Source: Helianthus annuus
Lineage: Eukaryota; Streptophyta; Magnoliopsida; Asterales; Asteraceae
NCBI RefSeq assembly: GCF_002127325.2
Contig: NC_035436.2
Span: 112,243,591-112,307,590, forward strand
DNA length: 64,000 nucleotides
Reading direction: 5' to 3'
Shown: positions 1 to 14,515 of the stretch, in pieces
Position numbering within the stretch: the first letter of the stretch is position 1
Layout: the number at the start of each line of letters is the position of its first letter
Notes under the pieces: model-generated
Database searches by the model: none
What the model was told of the DNA's origin: nothing
Seen by the model: the letters and a program-made list of their open reading frames with translations, nothing else
Position numbers and translations under genes: made by a program

Positions 1-133
1 CACCTCAATGACGTCAGGATCTCAACGGCTAGTCCGCATATAACGACTAGTTTCCTGGTTGATTCGTTGCAGATAAGGATGAGAAAATATAACTCGTTAT
101 TTGCATCATTACTCCTTATATTTTGGGGGCAAT
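1..133 (+). other. 3' internal end of a Tat-family element
   Basis: The stretch ends with the T/G-rich tract TTTTGGGGGCAAT at 121-133 directly before an LTR start (TGTTAGGGG). The same tract lies in inverse orientation at 2428-2441 next to the 3' LTR of element T, so this is the polypurine-tract end of a plus-strand Tat internal region. The body of that element lies left of the window. No coding sequence is visible here. Confidence 0.7.
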
Positions 134-850
134 TGTTAGGGGAGGATTTTCCAATGATTTGTGATCCTCAATTGCTGTTGGGTTTAGTGGTCCTCACTTC
201 TGTTTGAGCTAGTGATCCTCAGAAGTATTGCAGGATCAGGATCATGGATCATCATAAGGATCCTTATACTAACGATTGTCTGCTTTGAATATGATGTTGT
301 TTTGTAGGAGTAGGAGCTTGGACTTGGTCTTGGCGATATTCCTGGAGCATATTCCATGTTTATTCCGCACGTGCTTGGCCAATATGGACGTTATGGAGTT
401 CGTGGGAGACTTGCATGAATTGCGGAATGTTTGTTAGCTTAGATATTTTCTATTTTTAAAGGGGATAGCGAGCTAGATAGAAACACTTGGCTATTTTTAG
501 CTTAACACACACACTAGTAACTGCTCTCACCAACTCTCAACAACTCACTTGGCGATTACACACTTTTTTTGCACTTTACACTATAGTGATCCTTGTAACT
601 AGCTCGCTATCATCCGAAGTTGTAATACATTTCTCGTTTAATTTGAGTTGGTGATCAGTAGTTTCCATCACCCGAGGTTTTTTAAGCCGGAGATCATTCA
701 TTGATCAAGGGCTTTTTCCTTGTATAAATCTCTGTGTCACTTGTTCGTTACATTTCAGAGTGATCCTTAATATTGTTCATTGATTCAAGCATCACACCTC
801 ACAACGGAAAGTTTGGTTGCATTATCATTGCTTGATTTTTGACCAAAACA
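134..850 (+). repeat. Tat-family LTR (plus orientation)
   Basis: It starts TGTTAGGGGAGG and ends TTGACCAAAACA, the same ends (inverted) as the two LTRs of element T. It is 717 bp against 737 bp in T. A polypurine tract lies upstream, so it was made as a 3' LTR, yet gag-coding sequence in the same orientation follows immediately with no primer-binding site. Either two elements share this LTR through LTR recombination, or the leader and gag start of the downstream copy were deleted. AGGATC-type words are dense throughout. Confidence 0.85.
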
Positions 851-1690
851 GAAGCCACAAGATATCTCGTTTTGCACCACCTATTTGTGATGCAGAAATT
901 CCAAAGAGGTTTCGAATACCAACCATGAAGTTATATGATGGTTCAACTGATCCATGAGAGCATGTAGCTCAGTACAGAGAAAGGATAGAGATCAATCCAA
1001 TTCCTGAGAGGTTAAAAGAAGCATGTCTATGCAAGGGTTTCAGATCCACCACACTGACAGGATCAACTCTTAAATGGCTGCTAAGTCTTCCCCCTTACTC
1101 TATTACTTCATTTGCTAATCTAGTTAATCTATTTAAAAGCCAATTCTCATGTAGCAGAAAATTTGAACGTTTAACTAGTGATCTATATAGGGTAACACAA
1201 GGTCAAAATGAATCACTTAGAGATTATATCACTAAGTTTAGTAAAGAATCCTTGGATATTCCTAATCTGGATATTGTTACGGTTGTAGAAGCCTTCAAAA
1301 TGGGTTTACTTAGGGATTCATTATTCTATGATAATCTTGTCATGATCCCTTGCAGGAATCTTGATGAAGTGAGAACCAGGGCCCTTAGATTCATCCAATT
1401 AAAGGATGATAAAAGGATCCAGGAAAGACTGGTAGGATCCTCGAAGCAGGAAAAGCAAGGATCCTACTACAGGAACAACAAGTCCAAGTCTTACAACAAG
1501 TCTGATAATCAGAACGTGCATGCAATAGAACAGGAAGAGGATGATGAGGATTATCCTCCCATTTCTGAATATTGTTTTTCTGTTGATAAGAATGAACTAA
1601 TCCTTGCAATGCAGAACTTAGGTGAAAAAGCAAAATGGCCTAGAAAAAGTGATAAGCCAGCTGCAACAAAAGACAAATCCAAATGGTGTG
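851..1690 (+). pseudogene. Tat gag fragment of O (first part)
   Basis: The translation matches the capsid part of the T gag (for example ISRFAPPIC, MKLYDG, SLPPYSITSFANL, RDYITKFSKESLDIP), and corresponds to about residues 283-540 of the open part of T gag. The Retrotrans_gag core is present. The N-terminal third is missing and the reading frame abuts the LTR directly. A TGA at 955-957 replaces a Glu codon seen in T. The fragment stops at 1690 where T inserted, just before the CCHC-like knuckle, which resumes at 12553. Confidence 0.85.
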
Positions 1691-2427
1691 TGTTTTGGTC
1701 AAAAATCTGATGAGGAAAATGCAACCAAACTCTATGTACAGGGAATGAGGCTTGAAATGAAGAAGTGTGAAGAGGATCACTATGAAATAAATTGCAAGAA
1801 CAACACCAGGATTTATACGAGGAAAAAGCCCTTGATCTTTAGAAGATCTCCGGCATAAAAAACCTCGGGTGATGGAAACTACCGATCACCAAGCTCAAAT
1901 ATAACAAAAAATGTTTACAACTTCGGATAGTGACGAGCTAAGTACAAGGATCACTATGTTTAATTGTGTGAAAGTGTAAGAAACGTGAAGTGTTTGCCGA
2001 GAGCTTCTTGACTGCAAGTATACGAGTGTGTGTGTAAGCAAAAAATAGCTAAGTGTTCTAATTTTAGCTCGTCACCCCATTTAAATATGAAAGTTAAACT
2101 AAGCTAACTAACTGCCCGACTTTTGTGCCATTCCCCCACGTTCTTCCACAACGTCCATCTTCGTTCAAATGGCTGCGAAATGCCCGGGGAATATTCCGTT
2201 GCAACGTTACCAGGACCAGGTCAAGCTTAACACTCCTACAAAATAATACAAAATACAAAGAAACAACCGTTAGTATGAGGATCCTTTAGGTGATCCATGA
2301 TCCTTAAGGTGATCCATGATCCTGCTCCCTGAAGCTCCTCTAAGGATCACTGCCTGTCACAGAAATAAGGATCACTATTAGGATAACAAGTAAGGATCAC
2401 TAACTGATAGAAAATCCTCCCCTAACA
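1691..2427 (-). repeat. 3' LTR of T
   Basis: It starts TGTTTTGGTC and ends CCCCTAACA on the plus strand (TG...CA ends). It is 737 bp, matches 11811-12547 nearly throughout, and has a polypurine tract on its internal side. Confidence 0.95.
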
Positions 2428-2441
2428 ATTGCCCCCAAAAT
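2428..2441 (-). other. Polypurine tract of T
   Basis: On the minus strand this reads ATTTTGGGGGCAAT directly before the 3' LTR start TGTTAG, the usual position for plus-strand DNA priming. The tract is shared with 121-133. Confidence 0.7.
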
Positions 2442-2581
2442 ATAAGGAGTGAAATGTAAAAGTAACGGATTATATTTTCTCGATCTTATCTGTAACAAAC
2501 TCAACGACATTATAGCCATTAAATGCTAACTAGCCGTTGCACTGTGACGTCACGGAAGTGACATATCTGCAAAATCATGAT

Positions 2582-2590
2582 TATAAATAG
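2582..2590 (+). promoter_or_regulatory. Candidate TATA box of the antisense gene of T
   Basis: TATAAATAG lies 187 bp upstream of the first usable ATG (2769) of the plus-strand gene inside T. It reads opposite to the retrotransposon transcript and is not in an LTR. The position fits an independent promoter, but a single motif match is weak evidence. Confidence 0.5.
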
Positions 2591-2768
2591 AGATAGGGAT
2601 ATGATCAAATGCATTTAAATTCAAAGCGACTCCCTTTATAACCGTGTTCAGAAGATCAACCAGGTATTCTCCTTTTCATCTTCTTCTCTCTTGCTTGCTC
2701 TGTTTTTCTTTTCTTCTACTATTCTGTCGAAAATTTTGCTCCGGAACTCCCCTGCTAAGGATCACCAG

Positions 2769-4340
2769 ATGAACAGTCCACCAAAAAGCCAAGGAATCAT
2801 CGAAGATTCCATCAAGGAACGATGCTGCTTTACCGATCCACAGATTGACAGGATCCGCTGTTGTTTTCCGGCAACCACTGTCTTCAAACCTTTTAACCCT
2901 AATGCTCTCAGTGATCACATCTCTGATAACTGGGTTGCTTTCCCTGTCACCCCATTTACCATAGGTTATACATATCCTTTCCCAGCTTTCACTCAATCCT
3001 TCTTCTCCCTGACCGGCATATCCTACATCCTAGCTATGCCGATGATCTGGAGGGTTCTATACACCCTGGAGAGGATCATCGAGCAAGAGGGGATAGATTT
3101 GGGTATGGCTGAGTTAGGAGAGTTGTATGATCTGACCACCTTCGGTTCCCATCGCTACTTGTTCAAACGAAAGCCTGGGGAGGAGCATCCAATCTTCAAG
3201 GCCACAAAAAATGACACCAACTGGAAGCGTCGCTTCTTCTTTGTGAGGAGAGATTCTATCCCTGACGGGAAGGATCTTCCCACGATGTGGGCTATACATG
3301 GTAGGAGGAAGGATCCTCGGGAGGATCACCAGAAGACCTTTTCTTTCACATAAGGATCACTGACTTTTGTTGTTCTTTTGTTGTACAGCTATCTCTGTTG
3401 CACACCTTAGATTGACTCCTGCTGCAAAGGAAAGACTTCTAGCTTTCAAGAGATTGGACCCTGAAACAAGAACTTTCAAGACCACCACACAAGACTCTCA
3501 GGAAGTATCCTCTGGTTCTGTCACAATGTCGAGTAAGTATCCTTGTTTTAAAGATTTAATTAAATAATGAAATTGCAATAAAATTTAGATACTTATCTTG
3601 TTTTGATTGTGTAGGTGCCGGAAAGTCCACCAAGTCAGCTTCGAAGTTCAGCATCACTGACCTCACCAATGTTAAATCCTCAAGGAAGAAGACCCCTGCT
3701 AGCCCAAGTGCTTCTATCCCCAAGGCACCTGTCAAAGGAAAAGGAGGAAAGAAGAGAAAGACCTCCGAGGCTGAGGATCTGCAAGGCCTGTCTTTGATCC
3801 GCCACCAATTCCTCGAGTACTTCAACGATGTAAGGATCACTGTCCCTGTTTGCATATCCTGCTTGCTTGAGGATCCTTTATTTCTGACATTATCCTTTGT
3901 CTTCCTTGTAGAAATTTGCTGAGATTGAGGACTACGTGGGCCACGTTGAGGATCAAGATAAGAGGATTGCTGATCTTCAACAGGTTGCTGTGCTGAAGGA
4001 TCTCAAGATAGCCGACCTCTAGAAGGATCTCCAGGCCACCAAGAATGAAGCTGCCAAGATGCTGATCAACTTTGACTATGAGAAGCATGAGATCACCCAG
4101 GATGCCAAGGTCTCTGCCACAATAGCTATGTATAAGATCCAGCTGTAAATGGCCATGGAAGCTCAGGATCCTGCTTTTGACAAGAGCACCTGGGATGTTG
4201 AGGGCTGGAAGGCTAGGCTGGCTGAACTGGAGGACGATGGAGAGGCTGAAGAGATCCTGACGCTTGAGGGTGGAGGCACTGGCAAGGACCAAGGTGGTGA
4301 GGCAAGTGGAGCTGGTGGTGAGGATGCAGCGAAGGTTTAG
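2769..4340 (+). pseudogene. Antisense four-exon accessory gene of T (Transposase_28-like, aORF)
   Basis: The gene lies between pol and the 3' LTR on the strand opposite to gag-pol. I read exons 2769-3300, 3389-3532, 3615-3829 and 3912-4340. All three introns (88, 82 and 82 bp) are GT-AG, and all junction phases agree. The product would be about 439 residues. Exon 1 has the aromatic-rich block (TYPFPAFTQSFF, MIWRVLYTLERI, NWKRRFFFVRRD) typical of the plant domain called putative gypsy-type transposon (Transposase_28; recalled, not searched). Exon 3 is Lys/Ser-rich and exon 4 looks coiled-coil and acidic. TAG at 4020-4022 and TAA at 4146-4148 interrupt exon 4, so this copy is broken or truncated. 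Extra antisense ORFs at this place are known in Tat elements; the function is unknown. Confidence 0.75.
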
Positions 4341-5741
4341 GCTGCAGGATTGGGCAATGATGGAAATTTCGAGACTTAGCCGGAGCCCAATTTTTTTTTT
4401 TTGTTTAGTGGTTGTTTGTTTGAACAATTTGGTGGTTGGTCTGTACTTTGAACAATAGTTTTTAGGGTAAGGATCTATGATCCTTTGAACAATAGGTAGG
4501 ATAATAGGTGGTGGAGGGATCCTCTGTTTGGGGGATGAAGCCACTTGTTATCCTGCCGACTTTTATTTCCTGCACTGCTATGACCGCATGAACAATGGAC
4601 ACCCTTTGCCAACCCATGTGGACGGGCCACGTTTTGCTGGTAGAAATGTGGGTTGGCAATTTTGACAACCTTAAAGGGTTAAATATTTTGTTGATAAATA
4701 AAACTTTCAACTTTTTGACTATTTCCCGTGTTGTTATCCTTGTATATCCTTTAGTTTTCAATTGTTGTGTTATACATTTGTTTGAATAAGAAAAGTTAAA
4801 CAAATTAAGTTTAAGAATTTTAGGATATGATCCAAGATCAAATATCCTATAGTCGAAAACTTCTAAAAGGTAGTTTATTTTAAGGATCATAGGTTCAGTT
4901 GTCAAAGTATAAGGGTTATTCAAATGAATAATGAATAAAATCAAAATAGTTAAGGATCATACCTGAGAATCCAAGTTAGGATCCTAACCTTTAACACTAT
5001 AATCAGGGTAACCATAAGAAAAACCTTAGTGGATAATAAGGATTGAGAATCCTTAGTTGTTTAACTTCGAAAACCTGAAATAGAATATAACTTGGGACTA
5101 AGCCAATATAAAAGACAAGTTAGTAACTGGGGACAAGCCCAACAATTCTGGGGACAAGCCCAAGGATAACTGGGGATAAGCCCAAGGATAACTGGGGACA
5201 AGCCCAAGGATAACTGGGGACAAGCCCAAGGATCGTGTGTAAACTGGAGTATGGCCCTAACTGGCGACTATCCAAACTTGGTGACATGATAATGCCAAAA
5301 CCTTAGCTAACGTGAAAACGTTAGAAACCTTAGGAACGGATGTATGGTACGTCTACCATTATACGTAGGATCCTAGGTATAGCCAGTACAATGGAATTAT
5401 CAGCCCCTAAAGCGAGTACTGGTCCCAATGCCTTGAACTATACCAGGATCATCATGCGCTACAGGCGGAACTGGGGTCAAGCCCAAATAACTGGGGTTAA
5501 ACCCAAGGATTTGGATCACTTCTGTAGATAATCAACATTATGCTAAGAATACCTGAACTTTCAAAACTCAAAATCTGGTGAGAGAAGGATAAAGGATACC
5601 TGATCCTTATCCTTGTATGGGAAAGTAAATAAATGAAATAGTTCAAGATTAGGATGTTACCAGAGTGAGGATCATTGACGCTTTAAGGATCCTTCAAGGA
5701 TACCCCTAGTGTAAGGATCACATGTGCAAAGAGGATCCTGC
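4341..5741 (-). other. Non-coding 3' region of T
   Basis: These 1.4 kb lie between the pol stop and the antisense gene. I see no gene. The region is rich in AGGATC words and carries short tandem repeats at 5125-5232 and 5469-5511. Long variable 3' untranslated regions between pol and the 3' LTR are typical of Tat elements. Confidence 0.6.
5125..5232. repeat. Short tandem repeat, unit about 21-22 bp
   Basis: Five successive units of the form AACTGGGGACAAGCCCAAGG with AT/AAT linkers are visible, the middle three nearly identical. Two further diverged units lie at 5469-5511. Arrays in Tat 3' untranslated regions are known to seed satellite repeats. Confidence 0.9.
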
Positions 5742-9053
<3,312 letters not shown>

Positions 9054-11723
9054 CTATTGCTCCTTTGACTTCGAGGCTGGTTTCATCGATGAAGTGTAGC
9101 AGTTCTTAGCCTCCTGCTGATCACTATCAATCTTGACTATTCCCCAAGGACTAGGGAGCTTTACACACTGGTGGTAGGTAGATGGGACTGCCTTCATATC
9201 GTGTATCCAAGGCCTGCCAAGGATAACATTACAACAAGATAAACAGTCAATAACACAAAATTTTTGATAAGAATGTAAGCCTTCTATATATATTGGGAGT
9301 TTAATGTCCCCCAGGGTATTCTTCGTTTCGTCACTAAATCCCACAAGCATGGAGGATCTTGGTATGATATCTGATTCAGGAATACCCATTTTCTTCAGAA
9401 CATCTAGCTGGATAATGTTCACTGAGCTTCCTCCGTCAATAAGGATCCTGCGGACAAAATGGTTAGAAATAAAAAGTGTAATAACTAATCCATCATGATG
9501 AGGATCCTGGATATCAACACGATCATCCTCATCGAAGGTTATAACTTTTCCCTCAGAGACACTTGATGTTCGAATAGGTCTTTCTCCATTATCCATTTTA
9601 GTTTCCTTTGCATGCCTCTTGCCTGCTGAGAAGGATGTGCCGCAAATATCTGATCCTCCGGAAATGAAGTTTATCACTTGTGCATCTGCTGGAGGGGCCG
9701 GAGCTTTCTCGGGGATCCTCTCAGGATCCTGAGTCTTTGGCTTTTTTCTGCCCAGCAACTCTTTTAAATGCCCCTTGCTCAACAAGTATCCAATTTCCTT
9801 TCTCAATGCAATGCATTCTTCTGTTAGATGTCCAAAATCTTCATGGTAAGGACACCACTTGGATTTATCTTTGGTTGCACCTGGTCTATCATTTTTTCTT
9901 GGCCATCTGGCTTTATCACCTAAATTCTGCATCGCAAGTATCAGTTCATTGTTATCAACAGAAAAACAATATTCAGAAATTGGAGGATAATCTTCATCAT
10001 CCTCTTCTTGATCAACAGCATGCACGTTCTGGTTATCAGATCTATTATAGGATCTGAACTTGTTATTCTTAAATGAGGATCCTTGCTTGTCTTGCTTTGA
10101 GGATCCTGCCAGTCTCTCCTGAATCCTCTGGTCATCCTCTAATCTGATGAACCTGAGTGCCCGAGTTCTTACCTCATCGAGGTTCCTGCAAGGTGTCATA
10201 ACAAGATCATCATAAAACAACGAGTCCCTAAGCAATCCCATTTTGAAGGCCTCAACAGCCGTGGCTATATCCAAATTGGGAATGTCTAAGGATTCTTTAC
10301 TAAATTTGGTTATGTAATCCCTTAATGATTCATTATGACCTTGGGTTATCCTATATAGATCACTAGTTAATCGCCCAAACTTTCTACTACAAGAAAATTG
10401 ACTATTGAACAAGTTAACTAGATTAGCAAATGAGGTAATAGAGTAAGGGGGAAGACTTAGCAGCCATTTGAGAGCTGATCCAGTAAGAGTGGATCCAAAT
10501 CCCTTGCACAGGCATGCTTCCTTTAACCTTTCTGGGATTGGATTGATCTCCATCCTCTCCCCGTATTGTGCTATGTGCTCCTCAGGATCTGTCAAACCAT
10601 CATACAGCTTCATGGTTGGAACATGGAACCTTTTGGGTATCTCAGCATCACAGATTGGTGGTGCAAAACGAGATATCCTGTGACTTCCATCTGCAATCTC
10701 CGGGATAGGTTTGACCACTCCTGGAACACTTGATATCATATCCTTCAATTTTTGCAACTCTCTGGCCATGGCATGGTTGATACCTGTATCCTGCATGGAT
10801 CCATGGTTAGTCGTAAGAGAATTATTAAACATGTTACCTCCCGTTGGGTTTAAGTGAGGGACACTGGATGTGAATCCAAATTGCTGGGACTCTGGAATGA
10901 TGGAGGGGCCAGTAGAAGCAATGGTTTGCATGGGAATAAAATCTCCTTGATGGACGTCGGAACTTCCTGTTTGTAAACTCCTCAAGGATCCTGGCATCTG
11001 GAAGGATCCCTGAAACTGGGATGATCCTGGAACGAAGGAGGATCCTTGCACCTGGGATGATCCTGGAACAAAGGATGATCTTTGAACCTGGGATGATCCT
11101 GGAACAATGGAGGATCCTTGAACCTGGAATGATCCTGGAACAAAGGAGGATCCTTGAACCTGGGATGATCCTGGAACAAAGGAAGATCCTTGACTATGCT
11201 GCACTCCTGAGTAAGCCCCTGAATTCATGAAGGATCCCATATGCTGCGGATAGGATCCTGCTGGCTGGAAATATGGGCCTGATGCCTGAGTCATTATTGC
11301 TGAGCCGTTGTGCACTTCTTTCGGTCCACCTACATATTGAACATCTGGAACCACCGATGGCTGAGAAGTGATCACTGGAGTGTCAAAATTCAATGATCTG
11401 GGCACCAACGGGGAGTGATCCTCTGCCGCTTTCTTTTGTTTCTTGAGATCTCCGATTTCCTTGAGGATCCTATCGTTGGTCTCATCCTGCCGCTGAATAC
11501 GATCCCTCATCTGCAAAATCAAAGTAAACATATCACTAGTAGTGGGAGTAGAAGAAGCAGAAGAAGTTGGAGCAGAAGAAGTTGGAGGTTTAGAGAAAAT
11601 GGGAGTTGGTCTCTTCTCAGCATTTTTCTAAGATCCAGCAGGTGGTGGAGGCAGCGGTGGAATGCCCTGAGATGAATTGACCGCAGACATTGCCGTAGAA
11701 GTATTCTTCAATGATGAAGCCAT
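9054..11723 (-). pseudogene. gag: Tat gag-protease
   Basis: The ATG at 11723 is the likely start: it lies 66 nt inside the primer-binding site and is in frame with the rest. A TAG at codon 32 (11628-11630) interrupts the Pro-rich N-terminus; the next in-frame ATG is at 11531. Numbered from 11531: a twelve-residue repeat region (115-182), Retrotrans_gag capsid core (about 290-420), a C-x2-H-x4-H-x4-C knuckle (CPYHEDFGHLTEEC), and an aspartic protease with LIDGGSS in place of the usual D-T/S-G. The frame ends with TAG at 9054-9056 and stays open into pol, in the context CAA TAG CAA TCA. Gag packages the RNA; the protease matures the polyprotein. Confidence 0.92.
10986..11189 (-). repeat. 36-bp tandem repeat inside Tat gag
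   Basis: Five to six units encode the twelve-residue motif GSSFVPGSSQVQ with small changes; the last unit is degenerate (GSFQMPGSLRSL). The DNA word is built around GGATCC and GGATGATCC. The repeat keeps the gag frame open and forms a flexible Ser/Gly/Pro linker before the capsid core. Confidence 0.9.
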
Positions 11724-11789
11724 GTATTCGTTTGCAATGAACCGGAATGATCACCAACAGAAAACTTTCTTAGAAATGAAGCACCAATT

Positions 11790-11807
11790 GCCCCACGGTG
11801 GACGCCA
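11790..11807 (-). other. Primer-binding site of T (tRNA-Lys type)
   Basis: On the minus strand, TGGCGTCCACCGTGGGGC begins 3 nt inside the 5' LTR. It is complementary to the 3' end of plant tRNA-Lys(CUU) as I remember it, with one mismatch. This fixes 11811-12547 as the 5' LTR and the element as minus-strand. Confidence 0.75.
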
Positions 11808-11810
11808 AAC

Positions 11811-12547
11811 TGTTTTGGTCAAAAATCTGATGAGGATAATGCAACCAAACTCTATGTACATGGAATGATGCTTGAAATGAAGAAGTGTGATGAGGATCAC
11901 TATGAAATAAATTGCAAGAACAACACCAGGATTTATACGAGGAAAAAGCCCTTGATCTTTAGAAGATCTCCGGCATAAAAAACCTCGGGTGATGGAAACT
12001 ACCGATCACCAAGCTCAAATATAACAAAAAATGTTTACAACTTCGGATAGTGACGAGCTAAGTACAAGGATCACTATGTTTAATTGTGTGAAAGTGTAAG
12101 AAATGTGAAGTGTTTGCCGAGAGCTTCTTGACTGCAAGTATACGAGTGTGTGTGTAAGCAAAAAGTAGCTAAGTGTTCTAATTTTAGCTCGTTACCCCAT
12201 TTAAATATGAAAGTTAAACTAAGCTAACTAACTGCCCGACTTTTGTGCCATTCCCCCACGTTCTTCCACAACGTCCATCTTCGTTCAAATGGCTGCGAAA
12301 TGCCCGGGGAATATTCCGTTGCAACGTTACCAGGACCAGGTCAAGCTTAACACTCCTGCAAAATAATACAAAATACAAAGAAACAACCGTTAGTATGAGG
12401 ATCCTTTAGGTGATCCATGATCCTTAAGGTGATCCATGATCCTGCTCCCTGAAGCTCCTCTAAGGATCACTGCCTGTCACAGAAATAAGGATCACTATTA
12501 GGATAACAAGTAAGGATCACTAACTGATAGAAAATCTTCCCCTAACA
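11811..12547 (-). repeat. 5' LTR of T
   Basis: It is 737 bp with TGTTTTGGTC...CCTAACA ends on the plus strand and is nearly identical to 1691-2427. It is followed by the TSD GTGTG and the resumed gag of O. Confidence 0.95.
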
Positions 12548-12820
12548 GTGTGCATATCATGAAGATTTCGGTCATCTCACTGAAGAATGTATTGCACTGA
12601 GAAAAGAGATTGGTTACTTGTTATGCAAAGGGCACTTGAAGGAACTGTTGGGAAGAAAAAGTCAACGATCCAGGATACTGAAAAAGTTCCAGAAAGAGCT
12701 CCTGCTCCTCCTGCTGATGCACAAATTATCAGCTTCATATCCAGAGGATCAGACATATGTGGTACTTCCTTTTCAGCAGCCAAGAGGCATGCCAAGGAGA
12801 CCAAGATGGACAACGAAGAT
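12548..12820 (+). pseudogene. Tat gag fragment of O (second part)
   Basis: This resumes the O gag after the T insertion with the knuckle sequence YHEDFGHLTEEC and the linker (APAPPADAQ, SDICGTSFS, KRHAKETKMDN) matching T gag. The frame shifts once between about 12650 and 12680. It ends at the Athila insertion at 12821; the next coding bases of O reappear after D as AGACC and, after E, at 34382. Confidence 0.85.
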
Positions 12821-14019
12821 TGATGTGCGTGAAGTGTGTTATATTTTTGATGTATATTTAAGCCCTTTTTACACTTTTAGCCAAGTTTTAAATTTATAAA
12901 ACACGATATTCACTAACACTAAACACACATATGGGCAAGTGCACCCATCGTTGACGTAGTATAGTGTTGGTAAGATACCGAGGTCGTCCAAGGACACAAG
13001 TGCTTTTAATACCGGTTTATCCTCAACGTCTAATCAAATCAAAAAATGAGAAAAATGTTTTTTAAGCTAAGGAAATAAAAACTAACTAAATGCTGAAAAA
13101 TAAAAATAAAATAAAAACAGATAGACAAGATGAATCACTTGGATCCGACACGTGTATTAGTATAACCTTTGATTATTTTCGCACTTTTGCACTTGTTTAA
13201 GAGATTATCTTAGTTATTGTAGTAGGCCCCTCTTTTGAAGGCGACGTTACCCTCAACCCAGTAGTTTGAGTCAGCAAGGATACAATCCTAAAGGGTCGGA
13301 TTATTGAAAGATAATGAATTAAGTTATTAATGCAAATTGTGGTAGGCCCCGCTTTCGGCGGTGACGTTACCCTCGGCTAAGTAGTCTGAGTCAGCAGGGA
13401 TACAATCCTAAATAGCCGGGTTATAGTATTAATAGTAGTTAACTTATGAGGGGGTCAAAGAGTTTGGATCCCCGCCATCCAATACCTATGGGCATTGAAG
13501 GAGATCCTACTAAATTTGACCCAGGTCCCTTGCAGGACCTTTAAACGCTGAACAAGGGCAAGACCCTTACCAAACCGTTCCCTTAACCCCCGACCAGGTA
13601 GCCAACATACCTCCATATAGACCGTGGAGATATGAATGGTGAAAATCTTTTATTTTATATAGACAGTAAAATAATGCCAAGACACCACGGACAAACGATA
13701 AGGAAAGATCACCTTCAACATAAGCAACTAGTTATTAAAGTCATTAATACAAAACCAAATAAAAAGTGCAAAAGATTAAAAATAAAAAGTATTATACTAA
13801 ACACTTGTCTTCACCAAGTGATGTAAGAGACTTAGGCAAACATGGCCTTGATTGTCAAGAACTCTTACGATCAATCTTGGATCCCGAGACGACTCACACA
13901 CTCTACGATGGACAATGGATGATGGTGGTGGATGATGGTGTTATGGTGGTGGTGGGTGGTGGATGAAGTGTGAGAGAGGTGGTGTGCCAAGGGATGAGAT
14001 GGAATGAAACCAAGCACTC

Positions 14020-14028
14020 CTATTTATA
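14020..14028 (-). promoter_or_regulatory. TATA-like box in Athila LTR
   Basis: TATAAATAG on the minus strand; the matching box in the 5' LTR, the one that would drive the genomic RNA, is at 30453-30461. It lies just before the GC palindrome cluster, so the cluster would be near the RNA start. Confidence 0.5.
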
Positions 14029-14047
14029 GGCTGAACAGAAGGCTGGG

Positions 14048-14265
14048 CACGGCCCCGTGTCCGCTGGACACGCCCCCGTGCCCGTCTGACACTCTCTCTC
14101 CTCATTAATTGTAATTCGCAATTACAATTAATGCGCCTGCTGTACTTTCACCACGCCCCCGTGCCCGCTGGACACGGCCCCGTGGTGGGCAATGGAAGCT
14201 TCTATAAGTTTGTCTTTTATGCTGCTTCTTGGGCACGGCCCCGTGCTGGCTGAGCACGGGGCGTG
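14048..14265. repeat. Cluster of paired CACGGCCCCGTG palindromes (LTR)
   Basis: Three pairs of near-palindromes (CACGGCCCCGTG, CACGCCCCCGTG and GCACGGGGCGTG variants), the two members of each pair separated by a short spacer. The same set recurs at 30481-30698, and three-pair clusters also lie at 26195-26380 and 28929-29125 inside D. Confidence 0.85.
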
Positions 14266-14515
14266 TTCAGACTTCTGCTTTCTCTTCTTTGCCTTGGAGG
14301 ATGCCGTTGAGGGTCCGGGCAGTCTACTTTTATTCCTTTTCTTGTATTTATGCTAGAATTAGTTGTCTTTTTGCTTCTTTTGTGAATTTGAGCTCATTTC
14401 ATCCTGAAAATACAAAAGAAAGACAAAAACACTCTTTTTCCAACATTAGTTCTTAAAAAGGGTTAGTTTTATGCCTTAATCGATGTGATTTATATGTTGT
14501 ATTTTACACACATCA

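Larger units (their letters stand above)
12821..14515 (-). repeat. 3' LTR of D (Athila)
   Basis: It is 1,695 bp and paired with 29254-30948. It contains an imperfect direct duplication of about 90 bp (units near 13219 and 13339, each with GTAGGCCCC, GACGTTACCCTC and GAGTCAGCA), a TATA-like box at 14020-14028 and a cluster of CACGGCCCCGTG palindromes at 14048-14265. No protein is encoded. Confidence 0.93.

Noticed and set aside
2270..2420. GGATCC density as BamHI cloning artefact
   Set aside because: The word is spread in variants through the whole Tat family, in coding and non-coding parts and both copies, not at clone joins.
3350..3388. A 39-bp intron with a mutated donor (ATAAGG) ending exon 1 of the antisense gene
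   Set aside because: It is too short for a plant intron. The GT at 3301 gives an 88-bp intron with correct phase.
4462..4944. Minus-strand frame of 160 codons in the 3' region of T
   Set aside because: AT-rich, no recognisable domain, and not shared with other copies here; likely chance.
5125..5232. CRISPR-like array
   Set aside because: Units are contiguous with no unique spacers of constant length, and the genome is a plant's.
10982..11230. Alternative-frame and antisense peptides with regular repeats over the gag repeat region
   Set aside because: They are shadows of the 36-bp DNA repeat; the gag frame explains the region.
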